64,000 bases of DNA from Liolophura sinensis. Lineage: Eukaryota; Mollusca; Polyplacophora; Chitonida; Chitonidae. The notes beneath the pieces are model-generated. The model did no database searches and had not been told where the DNA came from. It worked only from the letters and a program-made list of their open reading frames with translations. The position numbers and the translations under genes were made by a program. Positions 37,804 to 51,629 of the stretch are shown here, in pieces. Position 1 is the stretch's first letter, and each line of letters starts with the position of its first letter. Location: contig NC_088297.1 in NCBI RefSeq assembly GCF_032854445.1, positions 26,407,915 to 26,471,914 of the forward strand, read 5' to 3'.

Positions 37804-38794
37804 AAGTAAATTTTTTTTGGCTATTAAAATATCATATTAATTGGCTGATATTACACTCTGGTGTATAGTCGATAAACACTGTGATTAACGAAGTACGTAA
37901 GGCTAGATTTCTGAAAGAAGAATTCGGACAGATCCATTTTAACAGTTACCTGAAACTCGAATGGAAAATGATCTTCGTCAAAACTACGTCAGCTGGTGAA
38001 ATGTGATATGAAGCAAAAAACAAATCACCATATCGGCCGGAGAGCGTGAGCTGTTCATTTATGAAAGCCGATCGAAAGATTAAATGATCCCAAGTTACGG
38101 TCGACTGGTGTAAAGCGATATGGTATATCATATTGTACATCCAGTACGACACAGTGAGATATTTTGTATGGCGATACACGCAAATACATGTAATTAAAAT
38201 AATTTATCTTCGGCCTGTAGTCTTTCAGGGATTTTCTTTCAAACACTATTAGAATTAAAACAGGGAGAACAGAAACAGCCACGTTTACTTCCATAGTAAA
38301 AAGGTACGTGAAATTGACCCCCCTTACTTCTTTATATTCGTCTCAGTACAATCGCACTTCAATGTTATGCCTCTTTGACTGGCAAGCACGTCATAAATTT
38401 GCCAGTTGAGTCATAAAGTTCTCTACAATGATCTGAACAGTGTTTGTTTATGACCGTCCCGACGATTTAACGGTGCGAAACGTTTCGCAGATAAACAAAT
38501 TTCTCGCCTCGGGAAACGCCGAATTACAGTTAGGAATTCATAAACACAATATATTTGGACACATCTTTCCGGAGCTGATACCAGATTTGTGTGTGGCTTT
38601 GCAGACCCTATATCAAATTTCTGGGCACGAATATGCTTCATGTGAGAAATTTATGACACCTTGGCTTGTTTAGGTCATGAAAGTGTTAGTAAACATGAAA
38701 ATCTTGCATATCTCTGCTGCTCTTAACAAATTAGTTAACATATTCATTTGCTCATTTCTGTAGTACGCTATCTAACGTACGTTATACGTTAGAT

Positions 38795-38935
38795 AAGAGC
38801 GGTGGAATTCAATCCTTCAACAAGGTGGCACATTACACGTGCATGCGCTCTAAGGCTTCGTCGACACATAACTGAAAAATTGCTAAATACGACCCCAAGC
38901 AACGTTTAAACGTTAAACCCCAAGCACTCACTCCA
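38795..38935 (+). mobile_element. SINE family B, 3' half
   Basis: It carries gataagagcggtggaattca, ggtggcacattacacgtgca and cgttaaaccccaagcactca with an internal rearrangement of the ccccaagca motif. The tRNA-like head is absent. Confidence 0.85.
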
Positions 38936-39323
38936 TTGGCCCTTTTTTCCGATGGAGCGGTAACAGCCAAGACAAGCCATTACTGGGATATGATTTACAC
39001 GCCAAAATGTTTACTTCCACATGCTGATCGATAGATTTATATGCTTTTCATGTGTACCCATTTGCTCCGGTGCTGTATGACCGAGACTGATCATTTTGCT
39101 TTTATTAAACTCCCAGAGGGCTAGCATACCAACAGGACCCGGAGTAAATTCTGATGATTAAACAAGAGAATTAATAAAGCATTATCCAATCGATTTGATA
39201 ACGAGTGAAGTCGCCTTTCAGCTGATATGTATTTTTTGTTTCTTTTTGTGACGTTCTTTTTTCATAATGCAATTTGTTTTGACGCATACTCTATCTAATC
39301 CTTTCTGAGGCCATGTTGTTAAG

Positions 39324-39546
39324 ATTTATTTATTTTATAACAGCGTCCAGCATTATGGTGGGAGGAAACCAGGCAGATCTCGGGGGAAACCCATGACCAT
39401 CTGTAGGTCGCTGGAAGACCTTCCCACGTAAGACCCGGAGAGGAAGCCAGGGTGCGCTGGGTACTCACAGCGACCGAATTTGGAAGAGGCTCCAGAGTAA
39501 TTACGCTGCGCTAGCGCGTTAACCAAATGAGCCACGGAGCCCTCCC
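39324..39546 (-). mobile_element. SINE family A, almost complete
   Basis: On the minus strand it has a head ggctccgtggctcatttggt, then the core and a shortened tail ending before the usual gagtacggcgtaaaac motif. Confidence 0.88.
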
Positions 39547-39639
39547 CCCCTCCACGTTGTTGAGAATATTTCATCTATACGACGGAGGTAAAGTTTATAT
39601 TAAGGGTTAGGGTTAAGAATCATGGTAAGGGTTTGTGGT

Positions 39640-40140
39640 AATTATGGTAAGGTAGATGTTAAAAGATGATGGTACCTATGGTAAGCTTCTTATGCGGTTC
39701 ATGGTAAAAGTTGATAAGTATGCTAAAGTCCATGGTAAAAGTTCATGATAAGTATGCTAAAGTCCATAGTAAAAGTTCATGATAAGTATGCTAAAGTCCA
39801 TGATAAAAGTTCATGATAAGTATGCTAAAGTCCATGATAAAAGTTCATGATAAGTATGCTAAAGTCCATAGTAAAAGTTCATGATAAGTATGCAAAATTC
39901 CATGGTAAAAGTTCATGGTAAGTATGCAAAATTCCATGGTAAAAGTTCATGGTAAGTATGCTAAAGTCCATAGTAAAAGTTCATGATAAGTATGCTAAAG
40001 TCCATAGTAAAAGTTCATGGTAAGTATGCTAAAGTCCATAGTAAAAGTTCATGATAAGTATGCCAAAGTCCACTGTAAAAGTTCATAGTAATGATGTTAA
40101 GGTTTTAGGTAAAATTCATGGTAATTATGCTAAGATTCAT
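39640..40140. repeat. 34-bp minisatellite, about 12 copies
   Basis: The unit is ctaaagtccatagtaaaagt then tcatgataagtatg; for example, copies start at 39723 and 39757. It grades into diverged ggtaag repeats on the left. Confidence 0.93.
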
Positions 40141-41164
40141 AAATGAAAAAAGTGGACAGACCGATATAAGAAAACACCTCAATCCGTCACATACCTATCA
40201 ACAATTTCTTATGATTTTTTTTCGTTGTTCACATGTGTGAGGCCTTGTGTATGTGGCACGTGTTACCGTGACACAAACGCGTGACATGTATGTAGGCTAA
40301 TCTACCACAAATCAGTCAGATGTACCAATTGTTTTCACACCCATGTAGCCACGTACTCAAAGATAAACAAACAAGCCTGTCTTCCTGGCAGGAGGGGAGG
40401 GTGGGGGAGGCGAGTTAGTGTTACATGGCAGGCTTTTAACTTTGAGTTATCCAGTTACCCTAACACAGAAATCTATGCTATCGATTATCGATCTGCGTTT
40501 TGCCAGGCCATAGATTGGGAACGATCAATTTTGCGTCGTCATCCGAACAATGTCGACGAACCCGTTGTAAGACCACCATGGTGTGTGTAAAAGGGTTGTC
40601 TGGGGGAGGGGGAGGGGGATAGGGGTTTGAACGGTGGCTGTATTCAGGTGGGACGGCGAAGCTCGAACTCCTCTATCTGTGGCTACCTGTTAGCTTTGTC
40701 TGGCTAGTCAAATATCCCGTTACATTTGTTAGAGCAGTTTTGGTGTGAAATGAACCCTGACATGAGCTCCATAAGGTTTAAACCTGCCTAGTCAATAATG
40801 TTATAGGCACTTGTCACATATTTGATTCGTTTTACATTCCCTGTTTTAGTTGTTTGGCCAACTTTTCACATGTAATACCATTTGGTATTATCATTCTGTG
40901 TTATTTTAATAACATGTTTGGTGTATTTTTTCATTGGCAAAACAGTGTAAATGGCTAGTAAATCCATAAAACACAAACAAACGTCTAACCTTGTGTTGTG
41001 CACAGTAAATACTATATTCTATGACAGGGCGGTCTCTCCCTTTATCCTGTTCCACGATTGGTTCATTTTGGTCAAGCAATGACATTTAATTCACCCTAGA
41101 CCTTATACAAAACGAGAGAGGCCTCTGCCTGACTTTGTTCCAGAGATTGCTTCGGCGATACACA

Positions 41165-41610
41165 AACTAGCAGCACCGTCGCGAAAAAATAGCAGCACCG
41201 TTACGAAACTATGGCAGCACCGTCACGAAAAAATGGCAGCATCGTCATACAGAATGACAGCATGCTTACAAAATGATAGCACAAATGACAGCATGCTTAC
41301 CAAATGGCAGCACAGTCACACAAATGTCAGCACAGTCACACAAATGACAGCATGCTTACAAAATGGCAGCACAGTCACACAAATGACAGCATGCTTACAA
41401 AATGGCAGCACAGTCACACAAATGACAGTATGCTTACAAAATAGCAGCACCGTCATACAAATGACAGCATGCTTACAAAATAGCAGCACCGTCATACAAA
41501 TGACAACATGCTTACATCGTGACAGTACTGCGCCATACAAGATAATAGCACACTTACAAACTAGCACTATCATCATACAAATAACAGCCAAGCTTACAAA
41601 ATGACAGTAC
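41165..41610. repeat. 39-bp minisatellite with shorter diverged edges
   Basis: The unit is aaatgacagcatgcttacaa then aatggcagcacagtcacac, in register at 41342 and 41381. Edges contain gcagcaccgtcacgaaa variants. Confidence 0.92.
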
Positions 41611-41619
41611 CGTTACTCA

Positions 41620-41790
41620 AATGTTAGGAATTACAAAATGGCCAAACTGTTCTACACAAAATCGTAGCAACACCACGCAAAATGGTGATACCGTTAATCA
41701 AATGTTAGGCAACACAAAATGGCCAAACTGTTCTACACAAAATCGCAGCAACAGCACGAAAATGACATTGCCGTTTCACAAAATGGCAGT
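41620..41790. repeat. Two copies of a longer unit
   Basis: caaatgttagg(c/a)a, then aaaatggccaaactgttcta and cacaaaatcg, occurs twice about 75 bp apart, adjoining the 39-bp array. Confidence 0.85.
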
Positions 41791-42854
41791 GCATTTAGTA
41801 CTATCCAGAAGAGATGAATTGAATACTTTTTGATAATGACAAAGAGATAGTGAACATTTTGGAAGAATCACAAACATGTAACAGGAAGTTTACGAAATTT
41901 TGATTCGGCCGACATGGGTTATACAGACACACAGACACGATCGGCGAAAAACTGACCTCTTCGCTGTATTGTCACTCATCTCCATGTCTCTGGCAGTCTG
42001 TAAAACACCGTATCGGCATTGTCAGACCGATTTAAATAAAACCAAAATATTAAACCGTGTATCGCCTTGGGTTAGTTGTCGGAGTAGGACAGTACTCTAC
42101 TGACAAAATGACGTGAACAACAATTACTGCCTAAAACAACAAAAATGCGCGGTTTTTTCTTAGATACATCAGTTCGAACTCTGAGTTGGTTGAAACGAAA
42201 ACATATAAATATAGAATATAAAATGTATGAGCAATTCGGGTTTAACGCCACAGTGACATTATCTGTAAGTCATATCGTTAGGTTGCGAGTATATGTATCA
42301 AGTTAGGCTCTACATGTACAGACAGATGCTGGCTATTAACAGGCGATATCAGAGCCACTAAGCGCCTGTTTGACCTCACACACCGCATACCATACCTCGA
42401 TGGTACTTATAACAAGTGCTCTTGACAACATTCTATCCTCTGTAAGTCAAGGCATATGTCATATTGCCGTGTTCTTACCTCCGACCAGCACCACACACAC
42501 ACAATATGGTGAGACTTTCTTAATCAAACATTGTGAGTTCAATCGTATTCTCAACGTACATGGAGATGAGGCTTCTATTCTAGATTCTAGCCTTTTACTG
42601 TGTCCATGGTTATATGGAACCTGGTGATCAAGATGAATTGTAATTTACAAAAAGCAAATGTATTTATTCTAAGCCAGAATTCTGAATCGATAACTAACCC
42701 CTACAGGAAAGCCTACTGAACCCGAAACTCGCCTTGACACGAGACATGCTTCCCATTTCCCTGCACGTTTACTTACCTGTATGTATTCAATAACGTATTT
42801 TAATAACAACAATTCTACACACGACCACAACAACAATTAGCCATGTTGGGTGTT

Positions 42855-42925
42855 ACAATGAATGAATGATTATGGCTTAACGCCACGTCGCGGGTGTCAC
42901 AAATATCGCGGCGTCAAATAGTTTT
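42855..42925 (-). mobile_element. SINE family C 3' end (fragment)
   Basis: The + strand reads atgaatgattatggcttaac then gccacgtcgcgg. The complement resembles the gccgatgtggcgttaagccg end seen at 50930, so it is probably the same family. Confidence 0.6.
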
Positions 42926-43179
42926 CCCGATGGTAACCGCTATTCACTGGCTTACGGGACAAAGAAACCCCTATGACATGGATAATGAGAGCAATGTTTA
43001 CCTCGATGGTAAGCGGTGGTACCTTGTGCTCCGGGATCTACAGGCGTGGGCTTAGCACACCTTGTCCAGTCTTGACCTCGGCATTCTGGTGGACAAAGGC
43101 CGCCTTGTTTAGCGAGTGGTCAAGTAGCTCTGTTTGATCTTACCGCTATAAATTGCCGTATATACATATAGCACACCAT

Positions 43180-44412
43180 GTCTTGTCCTGTAAACCACTG
43201 TTATTATGGTGAGCTGGCTCCATGACGTATAATACACCATGTCTTCTCATGTAAACCACCGTTATTATGGTGAGCTGGCTTCATGACATATAATACACCA
43301 TGTCTTCTTCTCTAAACCACCGTTAAAATGGTGAGCTGGCTTTATGACATATAATACACCATGTCTTCTTCTGTAAACCACGGTTATTATGGTGAGCTGA
43401 CTTCATGACATATAATACACCATGTCTTCTGTAAACCGCCGTTATTATGGTGAGCTGACTACATGACATATAATACACCATGTCTTCTGTAAACCGCCGT
43501 TATTATGGTGAGCTGACTACATGACATATAATACACCATGTCTTCTGTAAACCGCCGTTATTATGGTGAGCTGGCTCCATGACATATAATACACGTCTTC
43601 TGTAAACCGCCGTTATTATGATGAGATGACTTCATGACATATGAAACACCATGTCTTCTTCTCTAAACCACGGTTATTATGGTGAGCTGACCTCATGACA
43701 TATAATACACGTCTTCTGTAAACCGCCGTTATTATGGTGAGATGACTTCATGACATATAAAACACCATGTCTTCTTCTGTAAACCACCGTTATTATGGTG
43801 AGCTGACTTCATGACATATAATACACCATGTCTTCTTCTGTAAACCACGGTTATTATGGTGAGCTGGCTTCATGACATATAATACACCATGTCTTCTGTA
43901 AACCACGGTTATTATGGTGAGCTGACTTCATGACATATAATACACCATGTCTTCTTCTGTAAACCACGGTTATTATGGTGAGCTGGCTTCATGACATATA
44001 ATACACCATGTCTTCTGTAAACCACGGTTATTATGGTGAGCTGGCTTCATGACATATAATACACCATGTCTTCTGTAAACCGCCGTTATTATGGTGAGCT
44101 GACTTCATGACATATAATACACCATGTCTTCTTCTGTAAACCACCGTTATTATGGTGAGCTGACTTCATGACATATAATACACCATATCTTCTCCTGTAA
44201 ACCACCGTTATTATGGTGAGCTGGCTTCATGACATATAATACACCATGTCTTCTCTTGTAAACCACGGTTATTATGGTGAGCTGGCTTCATGACATATAA
44301 TACACCATGTCTTCTGTAAACCACGGTTATTATGGTGAGCTGACCTCATGACATATAATACACCATGTCTTCTGTAAACCACCGTTATTATGGTGAGCTG
44401 ACTTCATGACAA
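43180..44412. repeat. 58/61-bp satellite, about 20 copies
   Basis: The unit is accatgtcttctgtaaaccg then ccgttattatggtgagctga and cttcatgacatataatac; copies with an extra ctt are 61 bp. The array is homogeneous. Confidence 0.95.
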
Positions 44413-45551
44413 TAATTTTAATCATGTCATGAAGGTGCTTACGTCTTTAAGGCTTTATCAAATTTGTGCTGTGCCTTGGGATGGTTATACGTGGGATTTC
44501 ATATACATGCATTTAAGACAAAAACCTACATCTTGAAATTAAAAACTGTGGCTATTTGAACGCCTGTTGGTGTAAAATAAATCAATTATCAGGCGTCTTG
44601 TATATTTCCTTTACAAAACAAAACACTTCGTAATTCAATTTTCTAAAACCTTCTTAATTTGTTAATTTATTGGAAAGGGCCAATGTCTAGTTTAACTTAC
44701 CCTAATGCGACGTAACTTTCGAATAACAGATATGAAGAAAAGAAGGTTAAACAAGGTTTTGTGAAAGTTGATCTTGGCCTGCAAATGGATGAAATATATG
44801 AGAAGTTGTGTTTGTTGTTTTGCCCAACTTCAGCGACATGCGTTTGGAATGACACATGTGATGAATAATGACGGTCAACCATCCTGCCATCATGAGCTAC
44901 TGTATTTTTTTGGACATGTCCATATTTTAAAAAAAGTGCTGTACCATTCTGATAGCAAATGTAGAATGCAGTAATGAGTCTGATTTTCCCACCAATCCTG
45001 TCGCAGAACAATCAAAACTTGCCATTTGTACACATGTTGAGTACTCGTTTGTGCCACATATATTCTGTTTACATTTGATGTAGGACATCTTCGTATTTAG
45101 CTCAATTTGGTCTTGACATTTAAAACATGGGTTTGATTTCTTTGTATAATGGTTTCCATACATGCAATATTTTTAACAAAGTGTCACAGCCAAGCAGATA
45201 TACATGTAGCTCAGTTCTTGGGAGTGCCGCATCCATAAATAATCCATAGGTCATCAATGGGTCATGACGCCCATTCCTTCGCGAATCTGATCTGGGTTTT
45301 GCTTATCAGAGTATTGTGTAGAGAAAAGACCTCTCTCGCGCAGTTTACGTGCGGTATATATCTCTATATGCATCGGTATTTATATCTGTTATTTCAAGAT
45401 GATATATTTTTATCAATTATTATGATACTTTATTGAAAGTTCATGGTATCAGAAAGGGTAGCCTCCCATCAAAATTGCCAATTGGTTTGTACCTGTAGCT
45501 GTCACAAAGCTCAAGGCGGAAAAAAACTCATTAATGTCCACTGTCGTTTAG

Positions 45552-45751
45552 NNNNNNNNNNNNNNNNNNNNNNNNNNNNNNNNNNNNNNNNNNNNNNNNN
45601 NNNNNNNNNNNNNNNNNNNNNNNNNNNNNNNNNNNNNNNNNNNNNNNNNNNNNNNNNNNNNNNNNNNNNNNNNNNNNNNNNNNNNNNNNNNNNNNNNNNN
45701 NNNNNNNNNNNNNNNNNNNNNNNNNNNNNNNNNNNNNNNNNNNNNNNNNNN
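45552..45751. other. Assembly gap, 200 N
   Basis: Exactly 200 unknown bases, so probably a placeholder of unknown true size. Any reading frame drawn across it is meaningless. Confidence 0.99.
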
Positions 45752-46553
45752 ATGTAAGCGTGAAAGGACACTATATATTTCGCATTGTTGCTAAACGCTT
45801 CTATCCTGTCAAACAATGATGGCGTGTACAACGAGTTTGTGGCTTTCCGTTTATTTTGAAATCTTTTTTTATGTATTTTACATTTGTATTAACAAATTCA
45901 TAGACATATACATTTTCAAATTATATCTCACAGATATACGTGAAAAAATGTACAGTTGCAGAAAGCATTGAAATGTAACCTCAGAACACCTAAGATATTA
46001 ATCTTATAAACATGAATCTTGTTTCATAATGACCGATATTTATATAAGTCTGTTAGTTGAGCTGTATTATACCTTCATCGTTTAGGTGTAAGCACCCAAT
46101 AACACGCCATAAGCCACGACTGGCAAACCTTAGGCCTCTAAGTAGAGTATTTTTAGTACATTACTGAACTACCACACACATACAGTTGTTCTGTTTTTGA
46201 TAATATACTTATCACGTTGCATGTACACGAGATCTATACATTAACTGACTTTGTACCATTTACATGTAAATGTACTTAACGGACCGTAACTCTTCTCCAC
46301 GGCCAAATGGTGCTGACATACACAACAGAGAAGTGTGCAGCTATGTGCAGTTGTCGCAGCTGCTGCTGTTGTAAACACCATCGTTTTCTGTCAAACTCCA
46401 AAAATTAAAGATAATCAAAACAAAACTAACAAGTGAAAGGTATTTTTGAGTAAACTGTCGTAAATTGTATTGCATGCCGTTTAACATTAAAACGTGTACC
46501 AGTAAATACAGACATGGAACCTTTAAGGTTATACAAATTTTAAATATACACAG
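45752..46553. other. No recognised feature
   Basis: AT-rich sequence between the gap and the 14-bp repeat block; I see no gene or repeat. Confidence 0.5.
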
Positions 46554-49205
46554 ATATTGTTACACTGCACGGTGCTTTAGGTTAAGGTTTACGTCTAAGC
46601 GTTGTTGTCTATGGCCTTCTGTGGGCTTGTGTTTGTGAGCTTGTGTCTGTGGTCTTGTGTTTGTGGGCCTGTGTCAAAGGGCTTGTGTCTGTGGGCCTGT
46701 GTCTGTGGTCTTGCGCTTGTGGTCTTGCGCTTGTGGCCTTGTGTTTGTGGGCTTGTTTCTGTGGGCTTGTGTCTGTGGACCTGTGTTTGTGGGCTTGTGT
46801 CTGTGGGCTTGTGTCTGTGGGATTGTTTCTGTGGGCTTGTGACTGTGGGCTTGTGTTTGTTGACCTGTTGTTTGTGGGCTTGTGTCAGTGGGCTTGTGTC
46901 TGTGGACCTGTGTTTGTGGGCTTGTGTCTGTGGACCTGTGTTTGTGGGCTTGTGACTGTGACCTTGTGGTTGTGGCCTTGTGTTTGTGGGCTTGTGTCTG
47001 AGGGCTTGTGTCTGTGGCCTTGTGTTTGTGGGCTTGTATCTGTGGGCTTGTGACCGTGGACCTGTGTTTGTGGCCTTGGGCCTGTGGGCTTGTGTTTGTG
47101 GGATTGGGCCTGTGGCCTTGCGCCTGTGGGTTTGTGTTTGTGGGCTTGTGTTTGTGGGCTTGTGTCTGTGGGCTTGTGTCTGTGAACCTGTGTTTGTGGC
47201 CTTGCGCCTGTGGGATTGTGTTTGTGGGCTTGTATCTGTGGCCTTTCTCTTGTGGGCTTGTGTTTTTGGACCTGTGTCTCTGGGCTTGTCTCTGTGGACC
47301 TGTGTTTGTGGGCTTGTGCCTGTGAGCATGTGTTTGTGCGCTTGTGTCTGTGGCCTTGCGCCTGGAGGCTTGTGTTTGTGGGCTTGTATCTGTGGCCTTG
47401 TGTTTGTGGACCTGTGTCTCTGGGCTTGTGTCTGTGGACCTGTGTTTGTGGGCTTGTGTCTCTGGGCTTGCGTTTGTGGGCTTGTGACTGTGGGCTTGTG
47501 TGTGTGGGCTTGTGTCTGTGGCCTTCTGTCTGAGGGCTTGTGTTTGTGGGCTTGTGACTGTGGGCTTGTGTCTGTGGACCTGTGTTTGTGGCCTTGTGTC
47601 TCTGGGCTTGTGTCTGTGGCCTCGTTCATGTGAGCTTGTCTGTTGGCTTGTGTCTGTTGGCTTGTGTCCGTCGGCGTGTGTCTGAGGCCTTGTGTCTGTA
47701 GGCTTGTCTCTGTGACCTTGTTTCTGGGGGCTTGTGTCTGTGGGCTTGCGTCTGTGGACCTGTGTCTGTGGACCTGTATCTGTGGGCTTGTGTCTGTGCA
47801 CTTATGTCTGTGGCCTCTGGACTCGTGCACGTAGGGTTTTGCCTGTGAGGCTGTGTCTGTGGGCTTGTGTCTGTGGACCATATTGTTACACTGCACGGTG
47901 CTTTAGGTTAAGGTTTACGTCTAAGCGTTGTTGTCTATGGCCTTCTGTGGGCTTGTGTTTGTGAGCTTGTGTCTGTGGTCTTGTGTTTGTGGGCCTGTGT
48001 CAAAGGGCTTGTGTCTGTGGGCCTGTGTCTGTGGTCTTGCGCTTGTGGTCTTGCGCTTGTGGCCTTGTGTTTGTGGGCTTGTTTCTGTGGGCTTGTGTCT
48101 GTGGACCTGTGTTTGTGGGCTTGTGTCTGTGGGCTTGTGTCTGTGGGATTGTTTCTGTGGGCTTGTGACTGTGGGCTTGTGTTTGTTGACCTGTTGTTTG
48201 TGGGCTTGTGTCAGTGGGCTTGTGTCTGTGGACCTGTGTTTGTGGGCTTGTGTCTGTGGACCTGTGTTTGTGGGCTTGTGACTGTGACCTTGTGGTTGTG
48301 GCCTTGTGTTTGTGGGCTTGTGTCTGAGGGCTTGTGTCTGTGGCCTTGTGTTTGTGGGCTTGTATCTGTGGGCTTGTGACCGTGGACCTGTGTTTGTGGC
48401 CTTGGGCCTGTGGGCTTGTGTTTGTGGGATTGGGCCTGTGGCCTTGCGCCTGTGGGTTTGTGTTTGTGGGCTTGTGTTTGTGGGCTTGTGTCTGTGGGCT
48501 TGTGTCTGTGAACCTGTGTTTGTGGCCTTGCGCCTGTGGGATTGTGTTTGTGGGCTTGTATCTGTGGCCTTTCTCTTGTGGGCTTGTGTTTTTGGACCTG
48601 TGTCTCTGGGCTTGTCTCTGTGGACCTGTGTTTGTGGGCTTGTGCCTGTGAGCATGTGTTTGTGCGCTTGTGTCTGTGGCCTTGCGCCTGGAGGCTTGTG
48701 TTTGTGGGCTTGTATCTGTGGCCTTGTGTTTGTGGACCTGTGTCTCTGGGCTTGTGTCTGTGGACCTGTGTTTGTGGGCTTGTGTCTCTGGGCTTGCGTT
48801 TGTGGGCTTGTGACTGTGGGCTTGTGTGTGTGGGCTTGTGTCTGTGGCCTTCTGTCTGAGGGCTTGTGTTTGTGGGCTTGTGACTGTGGGCTTGTGTCTG
48901 TGGACCTGTGTTTGTGGCCTTGTGTCTCTGGGCTTGTGTCTGTGGCCTCGTTCATGTGAGCTTGTCTGTTGGCTTGTGTCTGTTGGCTTGTGTCCGTCGG
49001 CGTGTGTCTGAGGCCTTGTGTCTGTAGGCTTGTCTCTGTGACCTTGTTTCTGGGGGCTTGTGTCTGTGGGCTTGCGTCTGTGGACCTGTGTCTGTGGACC
49101 TGTATCTGTGGGCTTGTGTCTGTGCACTTATGTCTGTGGCCTCTGGACTCGTGCACGTAGGGTTTTGCCTGTGAGGCTGTGTCTGTGGGCTTGTGTCTGT
49201 GGACC
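46554..49205. repeat. 1,326-bp tandem duplication, two apparently identical copies
   Basis: Copy 1 (46554-47879) and copy 2 (47880-49205) both start tattgttacactgcacggtg and continue with the same 14-bp-repeat block. Translations of the two copies are identical in the frames compared, and all landmarks repeat at an offset of 1,326. Confidence 0.93.
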
Positions 49206-49345
49206 AGTGTCTGTGGGCCTTGTGCCTGTGGACCAGTGTCTGTGGGCTTGTGTCTGTGGACCAGTGACTGTGGGTCTTGTGCCTCTCGACCTATGTCCGT
49301 CGGGTTTTTTTTTTGCCTGTGGGGTTTTGTCTTTGGGGTTGTGTC
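46612..49345. repeat. 14-bp gtgggcttgtgtct minisatellite
   Basis: About 190 diverged units of gtgggcttgtgtct. Because the unit has no stop on either strand and is 14 bp, long open frames appear in several frames: His/Thr/Pro/Gln-rich on the minus strand (PTDTSPQTQAHRHK period) and Cys/Trp/Leu-rich on the plus strand. These are not credible genes. Confidence 0.93.
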
Positions 49346-49350
49346 TGTGA

Positions 49351-50915
49351 GCTCGTGTGTATGTAAGAAGTTTGCTTTGGGAATTAACATTCCAAGATAT
49401 GAATGTTTTACATGTGCATTCAACCAGCTTTAACTGTATTAGGGCCACGGAACAAGGATATATACATAACTGATTTGTGGTTTACCAAGGCCACCATCGC
49501 ACGATAGATCAGTGTTTGGTTGCTGCGCCACTGATATGCTTTGATTTCCACGATATCGTGTTTAAACCCGATCCTTCCCCTTTTCTCCTAAGTAGAGATT
49601 TTCGTTTAAATGTTAACTGTGTTTTGGATCATAAACTGAAATATATCCCATTGAGTACATGGAGATTATTGCGTTACATTTTCTATTATTTTGCACACGT
49701 TTACAAATAACCATGTAAACGTGTTACTATAGCAAAAATGTGAAAGGTATGCGTTGCAAATATCACAAATTTAATATAGTAAACACTTTCACATGATTAT
49801 TAGCTTTTTACACTTAATAACACAAAGCCGTATTTACTGGACGACCTGTGCTTACTTCAAATATCCACAACATTGCTATATAAACACCTCAGGTGTTTAC
49901 TATAATAAACGTAGTCTGCATGAATAAAAACAAGGACGTGTTTATAAACTGTAACCGAAATTTGTATTTTTAGTATGTATATGTCCAAATATTTCTTAAT
50001 TCCACGAGTGTCTGTATGTTACCTTCAGTTTGGGATTTGCCGCTGTATACCTGCATATACAGGTATATATTAGCACAAAACAGGACTTTCGTATGAATAT
50101 CGTATGAATTAAAACATACAAAGATTCCTTGCATAGGAATAACTGACCAGTCATCAGATGACCAGTGGCCGTTTAGCAATTGCACATGGAGGAGTGAGTT
50201 CGAAGCCAACCTTGGTCATTTTTGCAGATTCACAGCTCTAACTGTCCGTGATTCCTAAGTGATAATAAGTAGTTAACGGCGCTCGTGCGGCCTGTTTGAT
50301 GTAACGTGCCTAGAAAACCCATGTCCTCCACCTAATATATCTGTACATCACACACGGGAAAGTTGTTCGGTTACTTCCCATTGGTAGGTAGTTTATCAGG
50401 GGGCGATATCTTATATCAATAAAATTACCCCCCATCGCATAATTGACAATTGTTAGTATGGAGTTTAACAAATAATCAAACAAACAAATATATCAGTGTT
50501 GAACAGATTAGTTGAAAAGGAAACTCAGCTATCTGGCACAGCTGTTAGGAGCTATGGTACTTCGGAATTCACCTTGTGCTTTGGGAAAACTAAATTTGGT
50601 AAACAATTTAACTAAATGTTCATAAACCATTGCACTGACAAAAATAATTTACAGTTCAAATTGTCTTAACTTCAGTTGTGAAAAACCTACGGAATGCCGT
50701 CGGTTCCCCGCCACCCGTGCCGTTCCTTTTGGCGAACAATGTGATATGTTTACCAAATACCGAGAACAAAATCACCTTGTACAGTTCTTTGTACAGCAAA
50801 TGTCACCAACAGCAACATCAACCCAAAGTCAATTATCTTTCGTCATACCACGAGGAGTTGACGGACACACAAAAATGACCGCATTATAACAGGCTATACA
50901 CAGGCTAGCACTCTA
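49351..50915. other. No recognised feature
   Basis: Ordinary AT-rich sequence. Open stretches carry no recognisable domain. Confidence 0.5.
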
Positions 50916-50919
50916 TCAC

Positions 50920-50985
50920 TTTATCGCCACAAGTATCGCCGAAATATTGCCGATGTGGCGTTAAGCCGTAACCATTCATCCAGTC
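50920..50985 (+). mobile_element. SINE family C 3' end
   Basis: It reads tcgccacaagtatcgccgaa, atattgccgatgtggcgtta and agccgtaaccattcatcc, a tail shared with the inverted fragment at about 42860. Confidence 0.65.
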
Positions 50986-51629
50986 TATCACTCTAACTTT
51001 CTGAAGCTTTACATTGAGCATAATTTCTGTTGTCAGCATATAATGAACAGTTGCAATCGAATATTTTTAGCCTTGACAACCTATGTACTGGCATGTTTTG
51101 GATGCTGTTTTCAATCACTCGCTAAGAATATTCCTTGCGTCTTTCCACATCATTGAAAGCTGTTGAGAGCTTCTCATGGCATGATTTCCTCCTTATTTCG
51201 TTCTTTATGTACTTTCTTAATTTTTTCGGTGGTTTCTGTAAAAACATCGGTCTGGGAATTTACCTTGCGATTATTGACTCGGAACATTCATTTTGGTAGA
51301 CAACGGTATAACAATGTCTGTGCTGACCCATAGACTTACACCGTGTTCACTATCAAATAGAAGTTGTTTACGCTTGATGACAGCGTTAAGTTTCTGTACA
51401 AAAAACGCCAAATGCATGTATATAAAATAAATGATGTTGTTATCCATAGAATCGACATTACTTCGAGTATTTACGGATTCAACGATGACAAAAGTTGTTT
51501 TTTTCCTTTTGTTTGATTATTTTGGCCGCGTTCACACAAAGCGCCTTGTCCAATCCACTTGTCTTCAACAAAATCCGAACCTTTGAATTTTCAATTGAAC
51601 TTTATCCATACCGTATAATTATGTTTTTT

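Noticed and set aside
38055-38294. Minus frame starting MEVNVAVSVLPVLILIVFER, like a signal peptide
   Set aside because: No consensus donor in the right phase follows the hydrophobic stretch; the only phase-compatible gt is weak and far downstream.
44701-44778. Possible exon with good splice sites (tttgcag ... TTAGG|gtaagt) encoding NLLFFISVIRKLRR
   Set aside because: It was considered as the missing signal-peptide exon. Its length of 78 nt cannot end in the phase exon 1 requires without a stop, and it has no Met.
45443-45831. Open frames crossing the N block on both strands
   Set aside because: They consist mainly of unknown bases in the assembly gap.
47921-49423. Minus-strand open frame of 500 codons, rich in His, Thr, Pro and Gln
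   Set aside because: It is the translation of a 14-bp repeat without stops. Similar long frames exist in other frames and on the other strand, and it is copied in the 1,326-bp duplication. No gene context.
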